Assembly (NCBI GenBank): GCA_030849805.1
Contig: JASANZ010001821.1
Coordinates: 1-17,546, forward strand
Direction: 5' to 3'
Length of the DNA: 17,546 nt
Origin: Sergeia podlipaevii
Taxonomy: Eukaryota; Euglenozoa; Kinetoplastea; Trypanosomatida; Trypanosomatidae
How positions within the stretch are numbered: the first letter of the stretch is position 1; the number at the start of each line of letters is the position of its first letter. The notes below the pieces were generated by a model that saw nothing but the letters and a program-made list of their open reading frames with translations, did no database searches and was not told the origin of the DNA. A program made the translations under genes and the position numbers. This document shows, piece by piece, positions 1-7,775 of this stretch.

Positions 1-19
1 CTGCATACGTATCTGAGAG

Positions 20-42
20 GCACTCCTCCTCCTCCTCTTCAG
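20..42 (+). promoter_or_regulatory. Possible polypyrimidine tract and AG splice acceptor, or Ser-codon repeat
   Basis: A pyrimidine-rich TCC/CTC tract runs from about 22 to 40 and ends in CAG at 40-42. No ATG occurs between it and 126. It could be the trans-splice acceptor for the b5 gene. The same bases also read as a run of Ser codons in the open frame, and this stretch is more GC-rich than the upstream regions of the other genes, so a coding reading is at least as likely. Confidence 0.3.
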
Positions 43-125
43 CAGCAGCAGTACACACAGCAGGGCTTGCTACGGTTGCAGGTAGCAGTAGTAGTGGTGG
101 AGCAGGAAGAGAGGGGACGTTAGAT

Positions 126-2051
126 ATGCCATCTAGGATATCACCGATACTTCATCACTATCAGCAGCAGACAACGTCCTTCAGCGCTGCCGCAGTGCCG
201 GTTGCGGAGCATACCCACTATGAAAGCAACGGCAACAATGTTAAGACAGCTGTTGCGGAGAGTCCCTCATCTCCACCGCATCACCAACAGTTATCACAGC
301 GTCTTTTTCAAAGTAGTCAAGGCGTAAGCTTAAAATCTGTGAGCACAGCTGCAGCGGTGACTGGAAATGCAGTAGAAAACAAATGTGAAGAGGTAGGCTG
401 TGCTGGCGGTGTAGTAGCGCCTGTCGCGTTGTCCAGCGCGATGCAAGATCCCACATCTACGATGATGCTACCGCGGGGAAGCCCATCAACCTTATGCGTC
501 CCGACAGCCGCTTCAACAAATGGCAACGCACTCGGTGTTGGCGTCGTGAAAGAAAGCTTTAGTCGCCTTGTGCCACAGTTTTCAACTCCTTGTAGCAGCA
601 GGCCGCACACCCCACTCCGCCCGCCGCCACCGCCACCGCCACCGCAGACAATCATTCAGAAGGACACCCCGCTGCCTGCTATGCCGCGGGTGACATCCTC
701 GGTGAGTTCTGGTCGAGGGTTCTTTGCCTCTCTCTGTGGGCGTTTTTCTACCGGCTCAGTGGGAACGACTTCCGTATCCTCGGCAGCACCATCCACGTCT
801 GACCTCGCTTCCTCACAGCTCTCCAAGGGCGTCCTTGAATCCGCTCAGCTCACTTCGCTTCCTACATACACTCCGCCAGTTTCCTCAGCAATGGCTGTCC
901 CAACTGATGCTCAAAGCAACCTCAGAAATAGTGAGGAAGCGGCGCCACTTGACAAGCCCTCCTTCACACCTGCTCCCGCAGTGCGGCCTATCTTTAGTAC
1001 TGGGAAAAGCACTGATACGCTTCCCACGGGCTCGATGACAACGCCGCCTCCATCTCTCCCGCTTGAGCCTATCACGTCTCAAGGGAACGACTCTGCTCAG
1101 GCTGTCATCCCGTGTTCCGCACCACTATGTCAATCAGCAGTAAGCACTGGATCGAGGTCTGGTAGGATGGAGATGAATAGCTCTGACACTGCCGCCACAC
1201 TCGTCACCTCCTCTCGGCTGCTCACTCCTGAGAGTGCCATATCGAGCGTCGAGAGCACCACTATATTTTCATCTGAAACGACGCTAACGTCAGATGTGGG
1301 CAACACACTGGCAGATCAGCGCAGTCACGCCAGTGGCAACCCCGCCACTTCTGGGTCGCGAGGCAGCTCCCAGCACCAGCAGCCGAAAGTCATACGCGAT
1401 GATGGCATGCTTCATGCTGGCGGCTTTGTAGCTCCTCTGACGGGCCTGCAAGTGACACGCAACGCAGATGAAGTGAGCGACTACGACGGCGATGATAGTA
1501 AGCTGGGAGGAGACACATGTGGGCAGTCAAGAGGCGGTGATGGTCACGGGGCTGGTGGCACCGCAAGTGCTACCGCAGCAAGTGCGGACCTTAACCCACG
1601 AAGTCGGCGCAAGGTGTGGTTGCTTGATGAGGACGGCGAGAGCGCGGCGAGTTTTACCATGCGCGCGCACCCCGAGGTGATGCGCCGTGTCCCGCGCGCC
1701 AAGGTGCCACGTCTGCCTGGCTGCTCCATGCGAGACTGGACAGTGCGTATGAGCAACAAGAAACTTCAGAATAGTAGAAAGGGCATCCCTGATGGGACAA
1801 AACCTCTCCTGCTGCCACGATACACGCCCCTCGAAATCTCTCAGCACAACAACCCGGATGATTTGTGGATGGTTATTCGCGGAGTTGTCTATGACTGCAC
1901 CCAGTTCCAGCGTTATCACCCCGGTGGGGAACGTCTGTTGCTTGAGTGTGCAGGACGCGATGCAACAGCGGTTTATGATGCCTTTCATCCATGGATCTCA
2001 TGCGAAGGCATGCTTGCTCCCTACGCTATTGGTCTTGTAGCGGAAGAATAA
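126..2051 (+). CDS. Cytochrome b5-domain protein (NCB5OR/RLF-type b5 domain) with long disordered N-terminus; probably 5'-partial
   Basis: The last ~110 residues of the 641 counted from the ATG at 126 form a cytochrome b5 haem domain. It has HPGG at 598-601 and a second His at 621 within AFHPW. These are the expected axial haem ligands, 23 residues apart. Just upstream, PGCSMRDW at 531-538 matches the conserved lead-in found before the b5 domain of animal NCB5OR (CYB5R4) and plant RLF, so this is that subtype rather than microsomal b5. Residues 1 to ~500 are low-complexity and rich in Ser, Thr, Ala and Pro, with an eight-proline run at 166-173, and are probably disordered. No reductase (FAD/NADH) domain, CS domain or membrane anchor follows; the protein ends 20 residues after His621. 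By inference it is a soluble haem electron carrier whose partner is unknown. The start is uncertain: the frame stays open upstream to base 3 (41 more codons), so the gene may begin outside the window. The alternative is a splice acceptor near 42 with 126 as the true start. Confidence 0.85.
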   Translation: MPSRISPILHHYQQQTTSFSAAAVPVAEHTHYESNGNNVKTAVAESPSSPPHHQQLSQRLFQSSQGVSLKSVSTAAAVTGNAVENKCEEVGCAGGVVAPVALSSAMQDPTSTMMLPRGSPSTLCVPTAASTNGNALGVGVVKESFSRLVPQFSTPCSSRPHTPLRPPPPPPPPQTIIQKDTPLPAMPRVTSSVSSGRGFFASLCGRFSTGSVGTTSVSSAAPSTSDLASSQLSKGVLESAQLTSLPTYTPPVSSAMAVPTDAQSNLRNSEEAAPLDKPSFTPAPAVRPIFSTGKSTDTLPTGSMTTPPPSLPLEPITSQGNDSAQAVIPCSAPLCQSAVSTGSRSGRMEMNSSDTAATLVTSSRLLTPESAISSVESTTIFSSETTLTSDVGNTLADQRSHASGNPATSGSRGSSQHQQPKVIRDDGMLHAGGFVAPLTGLQVTRNADEVSDYDGDDSKLGGDTCGQSRGGDGHGAGGTASATAASADLNPRSRRKVWLLDEDGESAASFTMRAHPEVMRRVPRAKVPRLPGCSMRDWTVRMSNKKLQNSRKGIPDGTKPLLLPRYTPLEISQHNNPDDLWMVIRGVVYDCTQFQRYHPGGERLLLECAGRDATAVYDAFHPWISCEGMLAPYAIGLVAEE

Positions 2052-2301
2052 AAAGCATGGGAGAGATAATAGAAAGGAAAAAACGGTATCTATATGATAA
2101 AGAAAAAATAAGAATAATTAACCAAAAAAATAGCTTTCAATACATGTTACTTGGGAAAAGAAAAGTAGGGAGAGAAGAAGCCTCGCTGCGAGCAAGACCA
2201 TAGTATGCGTAACTCTGTGATATATATTTTTTTTTATGATGGAGGTACGTGTCAGCTGTGGACGTGTTTTGCCGTTTTTTTTTGCCATGTATGTTTTCTT
2301 T

Positions 2302-2320
2302 TGTGTGTGTGTGTGTGTGT
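2302..2320 (+). repeat. (TG)n microsatellite
   Basis: An uninterrupted TG dinucleotide run of 19 bases lies in the 3' UTR region of the b5 gene. GT repeats are common in kinetoplastid spacers. No function can be assigned. Confidence 0.9.
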
Positions 2321-3652
2321 TATCTTACTACATGCTATATTACCAGTATAACTTTTTCTTTGTAGTTGATGTTACAATCATTGAATGATAAATATGAAGA
2401 GAGAGGGGCGAGGGGGGGGGGCGGAGAAGAAGGATCCTGCTCTTCACTGTTGAATACACCACGTACACATATGCATTACTAAGAAAAGGGGGAACCAAGT
2501 GCCTTTGCATATCTTGTGGTCAATCCTCTAGGGAAGCACAGAGAAACATCTATACAGTGTTTCCTGGCCACATGTGCTCTGACACATTAATTTATTCTCT
2601 GTGTATTTTAATCATTATTTTGTCTGCAATAGCGAAGTAGTGTTGTTGCATTTTTTTTTCCTATTAAAAATGAGTTGAAAAGGTGAAAATAGAAATTCTG
2701 TTTTACAACATTCTATTTTACGTATTTACTTGATCGCTATTTATCTACACGTGCCTGTGTATTGTGATGTTCTTTCTTAGCACAAGGAAGAAGAAGGAGA
2801 TAGATGAGTATGCAACTATACTATCACAGAAATTTAAAAGACACAAGAACCAAAAAAAAAATAGTGAGGCACATGCACGCACACCCTCACCCAATATCTG
2901 GATAAAGTTAAACTTTTTTTTTTGAATACCAGAAAGTGAAAATGGTTGCAGCGAAGTTCCTCCTCCTTCTACACCACACGTCATCGTAAAAGACTAGCGA
3001 GTGAGCAGAGGAAGGAAAAAGGAAAGCTACGCGACTTCAAGAGAAATAGGCACGCATATCAAAGCCTGCCATGAAGGTTACAATTTACATTTTTTATCGA
3101 CACAAAAGAAAAAAAAAACTTTTATATTCAGCGTTTTCATTACTGAAACGCCATTTCCTGTGTCGCCTTTATTGAGAGAGAGGACAGAACGACGACTACA
3201 TTCTTGAAACTGGGTGGAGTGGGATATATTATTACAAGGCAATAGATATGGTTTGTATTTTTTTTTTCCTTTTTTTTTGTTATGTATAATGTGTTGAAAA
3301 GGAAGAAGGGGATGAGTGGAGGGGGGAAGGCTCTGCTACACCCAGTTCCAACCTCTGTCTTCACTGCTTAAGTTGCTGTTGCCTTCATTGTTGCTGGATG
3401 GTGTACATATTTTTATTTTCTTTTTTTATTATTATTAATACTATTCTTTTTTTTTTCTCGCGCTGGTGTGTTCATTTCTTTTCTCTGTTAGGAAGAGAAA
3501 AAATTGTTAACAATAAAAGAAAAATATGTCCGTATTTTTTGAGTTTTCTTTAAAATAAGAAACTATCATTTTGTTTTATGTGCATGGCGAGAAGCAGCAC
3601 TGCTCGTATTTTCCTCGCTTGTTGCTACACCCACAGTTTTGCCTTTTTTCTT

Positions 3653-3669
3653 TCTCTCTCTCTCTCTCT
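3653..3669 (+). repeat. (TC)n polypyrimidine repeat
   Basis: A CT/TC dinucleotide run of about 17 bases sits inside a longer T/C-rich region. It could act as an upstream polypyrimidine signal for trans-splicing or simply be a microsatellite. The first AGs after it that are preceded by pyrimidines are at 3732-3733 and 3787-3788. Confidence 0.8.
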
Positions 3670-3739
3670 TTCACTTTCGTTTGCTTTTCTGCTTGATTGT
3701 GTGTATTGCTGTTGTTTTTTGCTTTCCCACTAGGTGCGA

Positions 3740-3788
3740 ATTTCTCACTTTCTCTCCCTCCCCCCCCCTTCCCTCTTTCTTTTGATAG
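3740..3788 (+). promoter_or_regulatory. Candidate trans-splice acceptor upstream of the acylated-protein gene
   Basis: A tract of more than 35 almost pure T/C bases (about 3748-3783, including a run of C) is followed by AG at 3787-3788. No ATG occurs from here to the start at 4152, so this acceptor would give a 363-base leader with no upstream start codon. A second T-rich tract (4030-4051), and a weaker one ending in TTCAG at 4120-4124, offer shorter leaders. Only mapped spliced-leader sites can choose among them. Confidence 0.4.
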
Positions 3789-4151
3789 TAAGTCTTTAAG
3801 AAAAAGGGGTTGGCGTGTATATAGCAGTACAGATATTTAGAAAAAAAAAACTTTTGACTACATTGAGATCAAACAATTTAAAGGTGATCCCCCATTTACT
3901 TTAGCAAAACGCTAAGTGTTTTCCCAAATTGCTTGTCTTTCTTTTTTTAGTCCGTTTGTTTTTTGTTGTTACTGTCTGTGAGGGGTGTGTTCTTCGAGAG
4001 AAAGCAAAGAAAGCACCACATTTACAACATCTTTTTTTTGTTTGTTTGTTTTGAGTTGCAAACATAGTGAAATAAACGCAAGTTATTTTTTGAGGGGGGT
4101 ATTCCTCTTTACTATTGTTGTTCAGTTTCGGAGAAAGAGAAAAAAAGAATA

Positions 4152-5918
4152 ATGGGGAGTGGATGTTCTTCGGATACGTCGAGAGTGTACGATTCCTCAA
4201 TGCATCACAGAGAAAATGAGAAGAATCGCAACAACCCCACGGAAGCCTTTGATAAATGGCAGGAAAAAATGCTCTTAGACGTTGGCACTGACCCCCTTGC
4301 TGTGATTCGAGACTTCCCTCGCATGATTGTGTATGTGGGTACCAGCAAGCATCACAACTACGTGGATAACTCCTTCGCAGATACCAAACGGCACCACGGC
4401 AGCAAGTCACATGCTGGCAAAGGTGGCGGTGGTGGTGGTGGTGAAGGACATAGTAGGACTGGCGCGGATGCAGACTTCAACCCTCTCTCTGGCCCAAGCT
4501 CGCCTGGCCGGGCTACAAAGGGACCTCGAGCGGCCGCCTCCGAGGGCTCTGATGGTTGCGTGTTCGACGACCGTGTGAAGCGGGTACACAACACCGTCAT
4601 GCTGCTGTGCGAGCTGTGTGGTGAGGAGACTACTTTTGGGCCACGTTTTGATGCCTCGTGGCGAGCCCACCTCAACGCGCAGCTTACGCCGGTCCCTGAA
4701 AAGCCAGCAGCATCGGCAGTCGGGACTGCTGCTGCTGCTGCTGCTGCATCCCCCACCGAATTCCCTTTTTTAGATGTGAACCAACTTCTGCTGAGTGCCT
4801 GCCTGAGCAGTGGCATGCTGGTGATGATTGAGGAGGGGGCTCCAGGTACTGGCGCGACCTCTGTGCTTCGTGGGGCGTCGCGGCAAGCCTCAACAACGGT
4901 GCGGCCGGCTGCCGATGCCAGTCGTCTGGCAAGCAGCTGTGCAACCGACTTTGACAGCATTGGTGGCCTCGCGAGCCCCCCAGCCTCTGCCGCCGCACGT
5001 TTCCGCACTGCCCCGACCAACGTGACGTACAACGTCTGCTCTGCCACCTTTCACCTCATGCAGTTTATGGTGCAGGGTGTTATGTTCTTCCCTGTGCAGC
5101 GCCTGAAGCACGTTCTCTGGATGCCATGGGCTTCACACATGCAAGACATGAACTGGACAATTCACGTCTATCTCAAGGATGTCTCAGACGGCTTTCTAGC
5201 TGCACACAGGTGTAGTCGTGTACAACACTCTGAAGGCGGAAACGGCGTTTTCAACAGAAACAGTGACGGCTCCTTGCCGGCGGGGTCGAGACGCCCGAGT
5301 GTCGAGGAACCCAACCACAGTAGTGGAAAGCGGCAGGTGATTGTTGTCGAGCATCGGCAGTCAGGACGGCACTACGTTGAGGAGTCACAGCTAAAGGAGG
5401 TGCCGCGGTTCGAGTTAGACTGGACCTGCAGTATTCAAATTGATTCTATCATTCTCACCGAGCACTACGCCAGCAGTCAGAGCATCCTTGATGTTGAGCC
5501 AGAGACACACGAGCGTCGCGAGCGCTCGCCACTGGGAGGGCCTAAGATTGAGCAGGGTGATCCAGAGCGGCATAGCCCATACGCACCACCCATGCAGAGA
5601 GGCACCACCGGCTCTTCCGTGCTTTCTCCCCTCCAATCACAGATGTTGAGTGCTTCACCAAGCTTCCATGACACCCGCGGCGGCGTAAGTACAAGCGACC
5701 AGAAGTTACTTGTCCGCAGTGAAGCACTGCTGGCGACTGTGGAGGTGGTGGCCGCGCGTGTGGAGAAGCCGAGGAGGAGTGGATGTGGTGTGTCTAGAAA
5801 GTGGCGTGATAGAACAGCAGAGCTCGCATACGTACTGAGTGAGCAGTACAAAGTGGATTTGGACGAGGTAGCGGAGCTCAAGGAGAAAAAGATGAAGAAA
5901 ATTGTGAATCCGCGTTAG
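4152..5918 (+). CDS. Hypothetical kinetoplastid protein with N-terminal dual-acylation motif (588 aa)
   Basis: The protein begins MGSGCSS. Gly2 and Ser6 fit the N-myristoylation consensus, and Cys5 beside them is a typical palmitoylation site. This pattern is known from calflagins and other acylated proteins of the flagellar or plasma membrane. No transmembrane helix or signal peptide is seen, so lipid anchoring to the cytoplasmic face of a membrane is the likely location (inference). A Gly run (91-97) and an Ala run (193-199, six GCT codons plus GCA) lie in low-complexity linkers. C153-x2-C156 lacks an obvious partner pair, so I do not call a zinc site. The best-ordered parts are about 297-342 (aromatic, with FFPVQRLKHVLWMPW) and 416-441 (beta-like, with FELDWTCSIQIDSI). 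The C-terminus (~517-588) is helical and basic. The start is the first ATG after an in-frame stop at 4068-4070. I do not recognise the family. Confidence 0.85.
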   Translation: MGSGCSSDTSRVYDSSMHHRENEKNRNNPTEAFDKWQEKMLLDVGTDPLAVIRDFPRMIVYVGTSKHHNYVDNSFADTKRHHGSKSHAGKGGGGGGGEGHSRTGADADFNPLSGPSSPGRATKGPRAAASEGSDGCVFDDRVKRVHNTVMLLCELCGEETTFGPRFDASWRAHLNAQLTPVPEKPAASAVGTAAAAAAASPTEFPFLDVNQLLLSACLSSGMLVMIEEGAPGTGATSVLRGASRQASTTVRPAADASRLASSCATDFDSIGGLASPPASAAARFRTAPTNVTYNVCSATFHLMQFMVQGVMFFPVQRLKHVLWMPWASHMQDMNWTIHVYLKDVSDGFLAAHRCSRVQHSEGGNGVFNRNSDGSLPAGSRRPSVEEPNHSSGKRQVIVVEHRQSGRHYVEESQLKEVPRFELDWTCSIQIDSIILTEHYASSQSILDVEPETHERRERSPLGGPKIEQGDPERHSPYAPPMQRGTTGSSVLSPLQSQMLSASPSFHDTRGGVSTSDQKLLVRSEALLATVEVVAARVEKPRRSGCGVSRKWRDRTAELAYVLSEQYKVDLDEVAELKEKKMKKIVNPR

Positions 5919-7589
5919 AGGGGTGTTACTTTTAGAGTAGTACTCTGTCATCTATGCTGTGTATTTACTTTTCATTCATGTGCATTATTTTCTTCTTGCT
6001 ATTTATTATTATTGTTATTATTACTTTCTTTTACATCGACTCTTTGATTTTGTTTACTGTTGTGTCTGGTACTTTGCTTCTTTGGTATTTGCACACATCA
6101 TTGTGGGAATACCCCAAAAAGAAATGGAAGAGATGGCGTCACATCGCTCTCCTGTCATGTTGTATATAGTAATAAGCATTCAATGAATGTATGCGTATAT
6201 ATGAGTATTTGTTTATGTGGGATACGCTGGAGTATTGAAGAGCACGGGAGTTGGGAGCGACTTGGTGAAGGGAAAATTTCTTTCTTTATATTAGTGTCTT
6301 ATTTTTCTGCTTGTTTTTTTAAGTGCCCCATCTCTGCTTTAGATATAACATTTCTGCGGAGAGATAAAGGCGATGATGCGTGTGTGTATGTGCTAGTGCA
6401 TATTTTTATTATTATTATTTGTCCATCTCCTCCCTCTCCTCGTTTCCCTCCCTTTTTCTCATTTAAGAATATCTTGATTATTGGTTTTGTTTATGTATAT
6501 ATTTCTGTGTTTAGAGGTTTTCGATTGGTTTGACAGCACGAATTTAAAGATGAGGTTTAAAGAATCCTACTAGGTATAAAAAAAAAAAAGAAAAGTTTAG
6601 AGACGCTGAGCAAGTCAGTACTGGCGCGCCTTGCCGCAGCCGTAGGTTGTTTTGTTTTTGGCAGTTTCACACTTATTGATAGATCGTATAAGTAGAAAAG
6701 AAAAAGTTGAAGAAGCATTTGATGTGGTGATGATGGTGGTGGTGGATGGTATTTCAATCTTCCCCCACCCTCTCTCTTTCCTGTGACGTTCTGGGTGCGG
6801 GCGGTTTATAGGTTTGTGAAAGGACTATTCTTAAGTCTATATATGCGTGTGCATGTGTGCTGTAGTATTTTTTTTTCCTTTTTGTATGTTGATATGCTGA
6901 GGAGAGTGTGAACTGTCAAGTCAATTTTTTTTTTTCTAAGAGAGGGAGAGATGACTGAGAAAGTGAAGTGTACATGCACAGCGTCGCAATTTTTTCTATC
7001 GCTGCGTTGCTGCTGTCTGTCCTTTCCGTTCTTCCTTCACGAAAACTCTTATTTTCTTCTTCTCTATTGGTGTGAGTAAAGAAAAAAAAAAAAGAAATGT
7101 GTGCATTGCAGTGTTGTTGTTGGTGTATTTTTTTTTTTGCTATAGAACTTTTAAAAGAATAACACGTTTTGTTTCAATTATGCAAACTTTTTTTTTAAAT
7201 GGCAAACGAGTAAAATAGTTTGTCTATATGGATATATTTGTGTTAACTGATTTTAAATGCGCCACATGCATATTGAATGTATAGAGATCTGGCTCTTCCC
7301 TTTTCTTTTTGGAGAGTAACATAAAAAAAGAGGAAAAATTTCAAGAATAGCAAGTACACAAACTCTGTTCATTGTCGTACAGCTTCTCGATTCCGATTTT
7401 CTTTTTTTTTTTCCTTTTCTATGTTAACTGTGACTTCTCAAAGTAATTAGATCAGGAAGTCCACAAAGCATTCTTTGAAAAAAAAAATATATTCACAAGC
7501 AGAAATAGTAAACTATTTGATTGTTTCCTTTTTCATTCTTTTTGTATCAATCAATTATTTATACGTGTGCATACTAATATATATATTAA

Positions 7590-7603
7590 TTTTTTCCCCC
7601 CAG
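7590..7603 (+). promoter_or_regulatory. Candidate distal trans-splice acceptor for the zinc-finger gene
   Basis: A short pure pyrimidine tract of T then C (7590-7600) leads directly into CAG, with AG at 7602-7603. Use of this site gives a leader of 172 bases (7604-7775) that contains the ATT microsatellite but no ATG. An in-frame TAA at 7605-7607 closes the downstream reading frame on its 5' side. Confidence 0.45.
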
Positions 7604-7672
7604 TTAAACCAAGGAGAAGCAGACACTAGTCGCATTTTTTTCTGTGCATAGGTGCTTCTTCACTATTATTAG

Positions 7673-7693
7673 TATTATTATTATTATTATTAT
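7673..7693 (+). repeat. (ATT)n microsatellite in the leader of the zinc-finger gene
   Basis: A run of ATT/TTA units continues a shorter ATT cluster that starts near 7664. In the frame of the downstream protein it would read as poly-Ile. However, it lies upstream of the first ATG, so it is 5' UTR or spacer and not a membrane segment. Confidence 0.85.
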
Positions 7694-7723
7694 CATCATT
7701 GTCCCTTTGACGTTTTTTACCAC

Positions 7724-7769
7724 TTTGCTTCTTGTCCTTATTCCTTCTCCGCTTTACCCGCTCCCACAG
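7724..7769 (+). promoter_or_regulatory. Candidate proximal trans-splice acceptor for the zinc-finger gene
   Basis: A long, strongly pyrimidine-rich stretch ends in CCCACAG, with AG at 7768-7769. It is the best-looking acceptor in the window by tract length. The first ATG follows only six bases later at 7776, so use of this site would leave a minimal leader before the spliced-leader sequence is added. Confidence 0.5.
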
Positions 7770-7775
7770 AAACCA

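Larger units (their letters stand above)
2052..4151. other. Intergenic spacer: 3' UTR of the b5 gene and 5' UTR of the acylated-protein gene
   Basis: About 2.1 kb without a supportable gene. The first ~130 bases after the stop are purine-rich. The rest is AT-rich with many T-runs. It also holds a TG repeat (2302-2320), a G-run (2405-2421), a CT repeat (3653-3669) and a mixed T/C tract (3740-3783). Short open frames here encode only low-complexity peptides. By trypanosomatid convention it should contain the polyadenylation sites of the upstream gene and the trans-splice acceptor of the downstream gene. The exact sites cannot be fixed from sequence. Confidence 0.7.
5919..7775. other. Intergenic spacer: 3' UTR of the acylated-protein gene and 5' UTR of the zinc-finger gene
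   Basis: About 1.86 kb of AT-rich DNA with T-runs, short A-runs and ATT trinucleotide repeats (around 6004-6021, 6406-6419 and 7673-7693). Open frames of 60-157 codons in 5954-6533 are translations of T-rich DNA into Phe/Ile/Tyr/Cys-rich strings, and the longest lacks an early ATG. I see no supported gene or RNA. The final ~180 bases hold two candidate splice acceptors for the next gene. Confidence 0.7.

Noticed and set aside
3901..4410. 169-codon minus-strand open frame across the spacer and the start of the acylated-protein gene
   Set aside because: Low-complexity translation of spacer DNA, straddles a well-supported start, no recognisable motif.
4358..5047. 229-codon open frame on the minus strand
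   Set aside because: Antisense shadow of the acylated-protein gene; Ala/Pro/Ser-rich as expected from the opposite strand of moderately GC-rich codons.
5915..5925. Ten bases TAGAGGGGTG shared at the stops of the acylated-protein and FUSC-like genes (also at 17521-17530)
   Set aside because: Similarity ends right after the shared block and the b5 and zinc-finger stops lack it; likely chance within GA-rich post-stop sequence.
6060..6533. 157-codon + strand open frame in the second spacer
   Set aside because: Begins at TTG, product is Phe/Ile/Cys-rich from T-rich DNA, includes microsatellite sequence.
7644..7775. GTG-initiated N-terminal extension of the zinc-finger protein with a poly-Ile membrane segment
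   Set aside because: No ATG is present; the bases are a microsatellite and polypyrimidine tract ending at a splice acceptor; trypanosomatid nuclear genes start with ATG.
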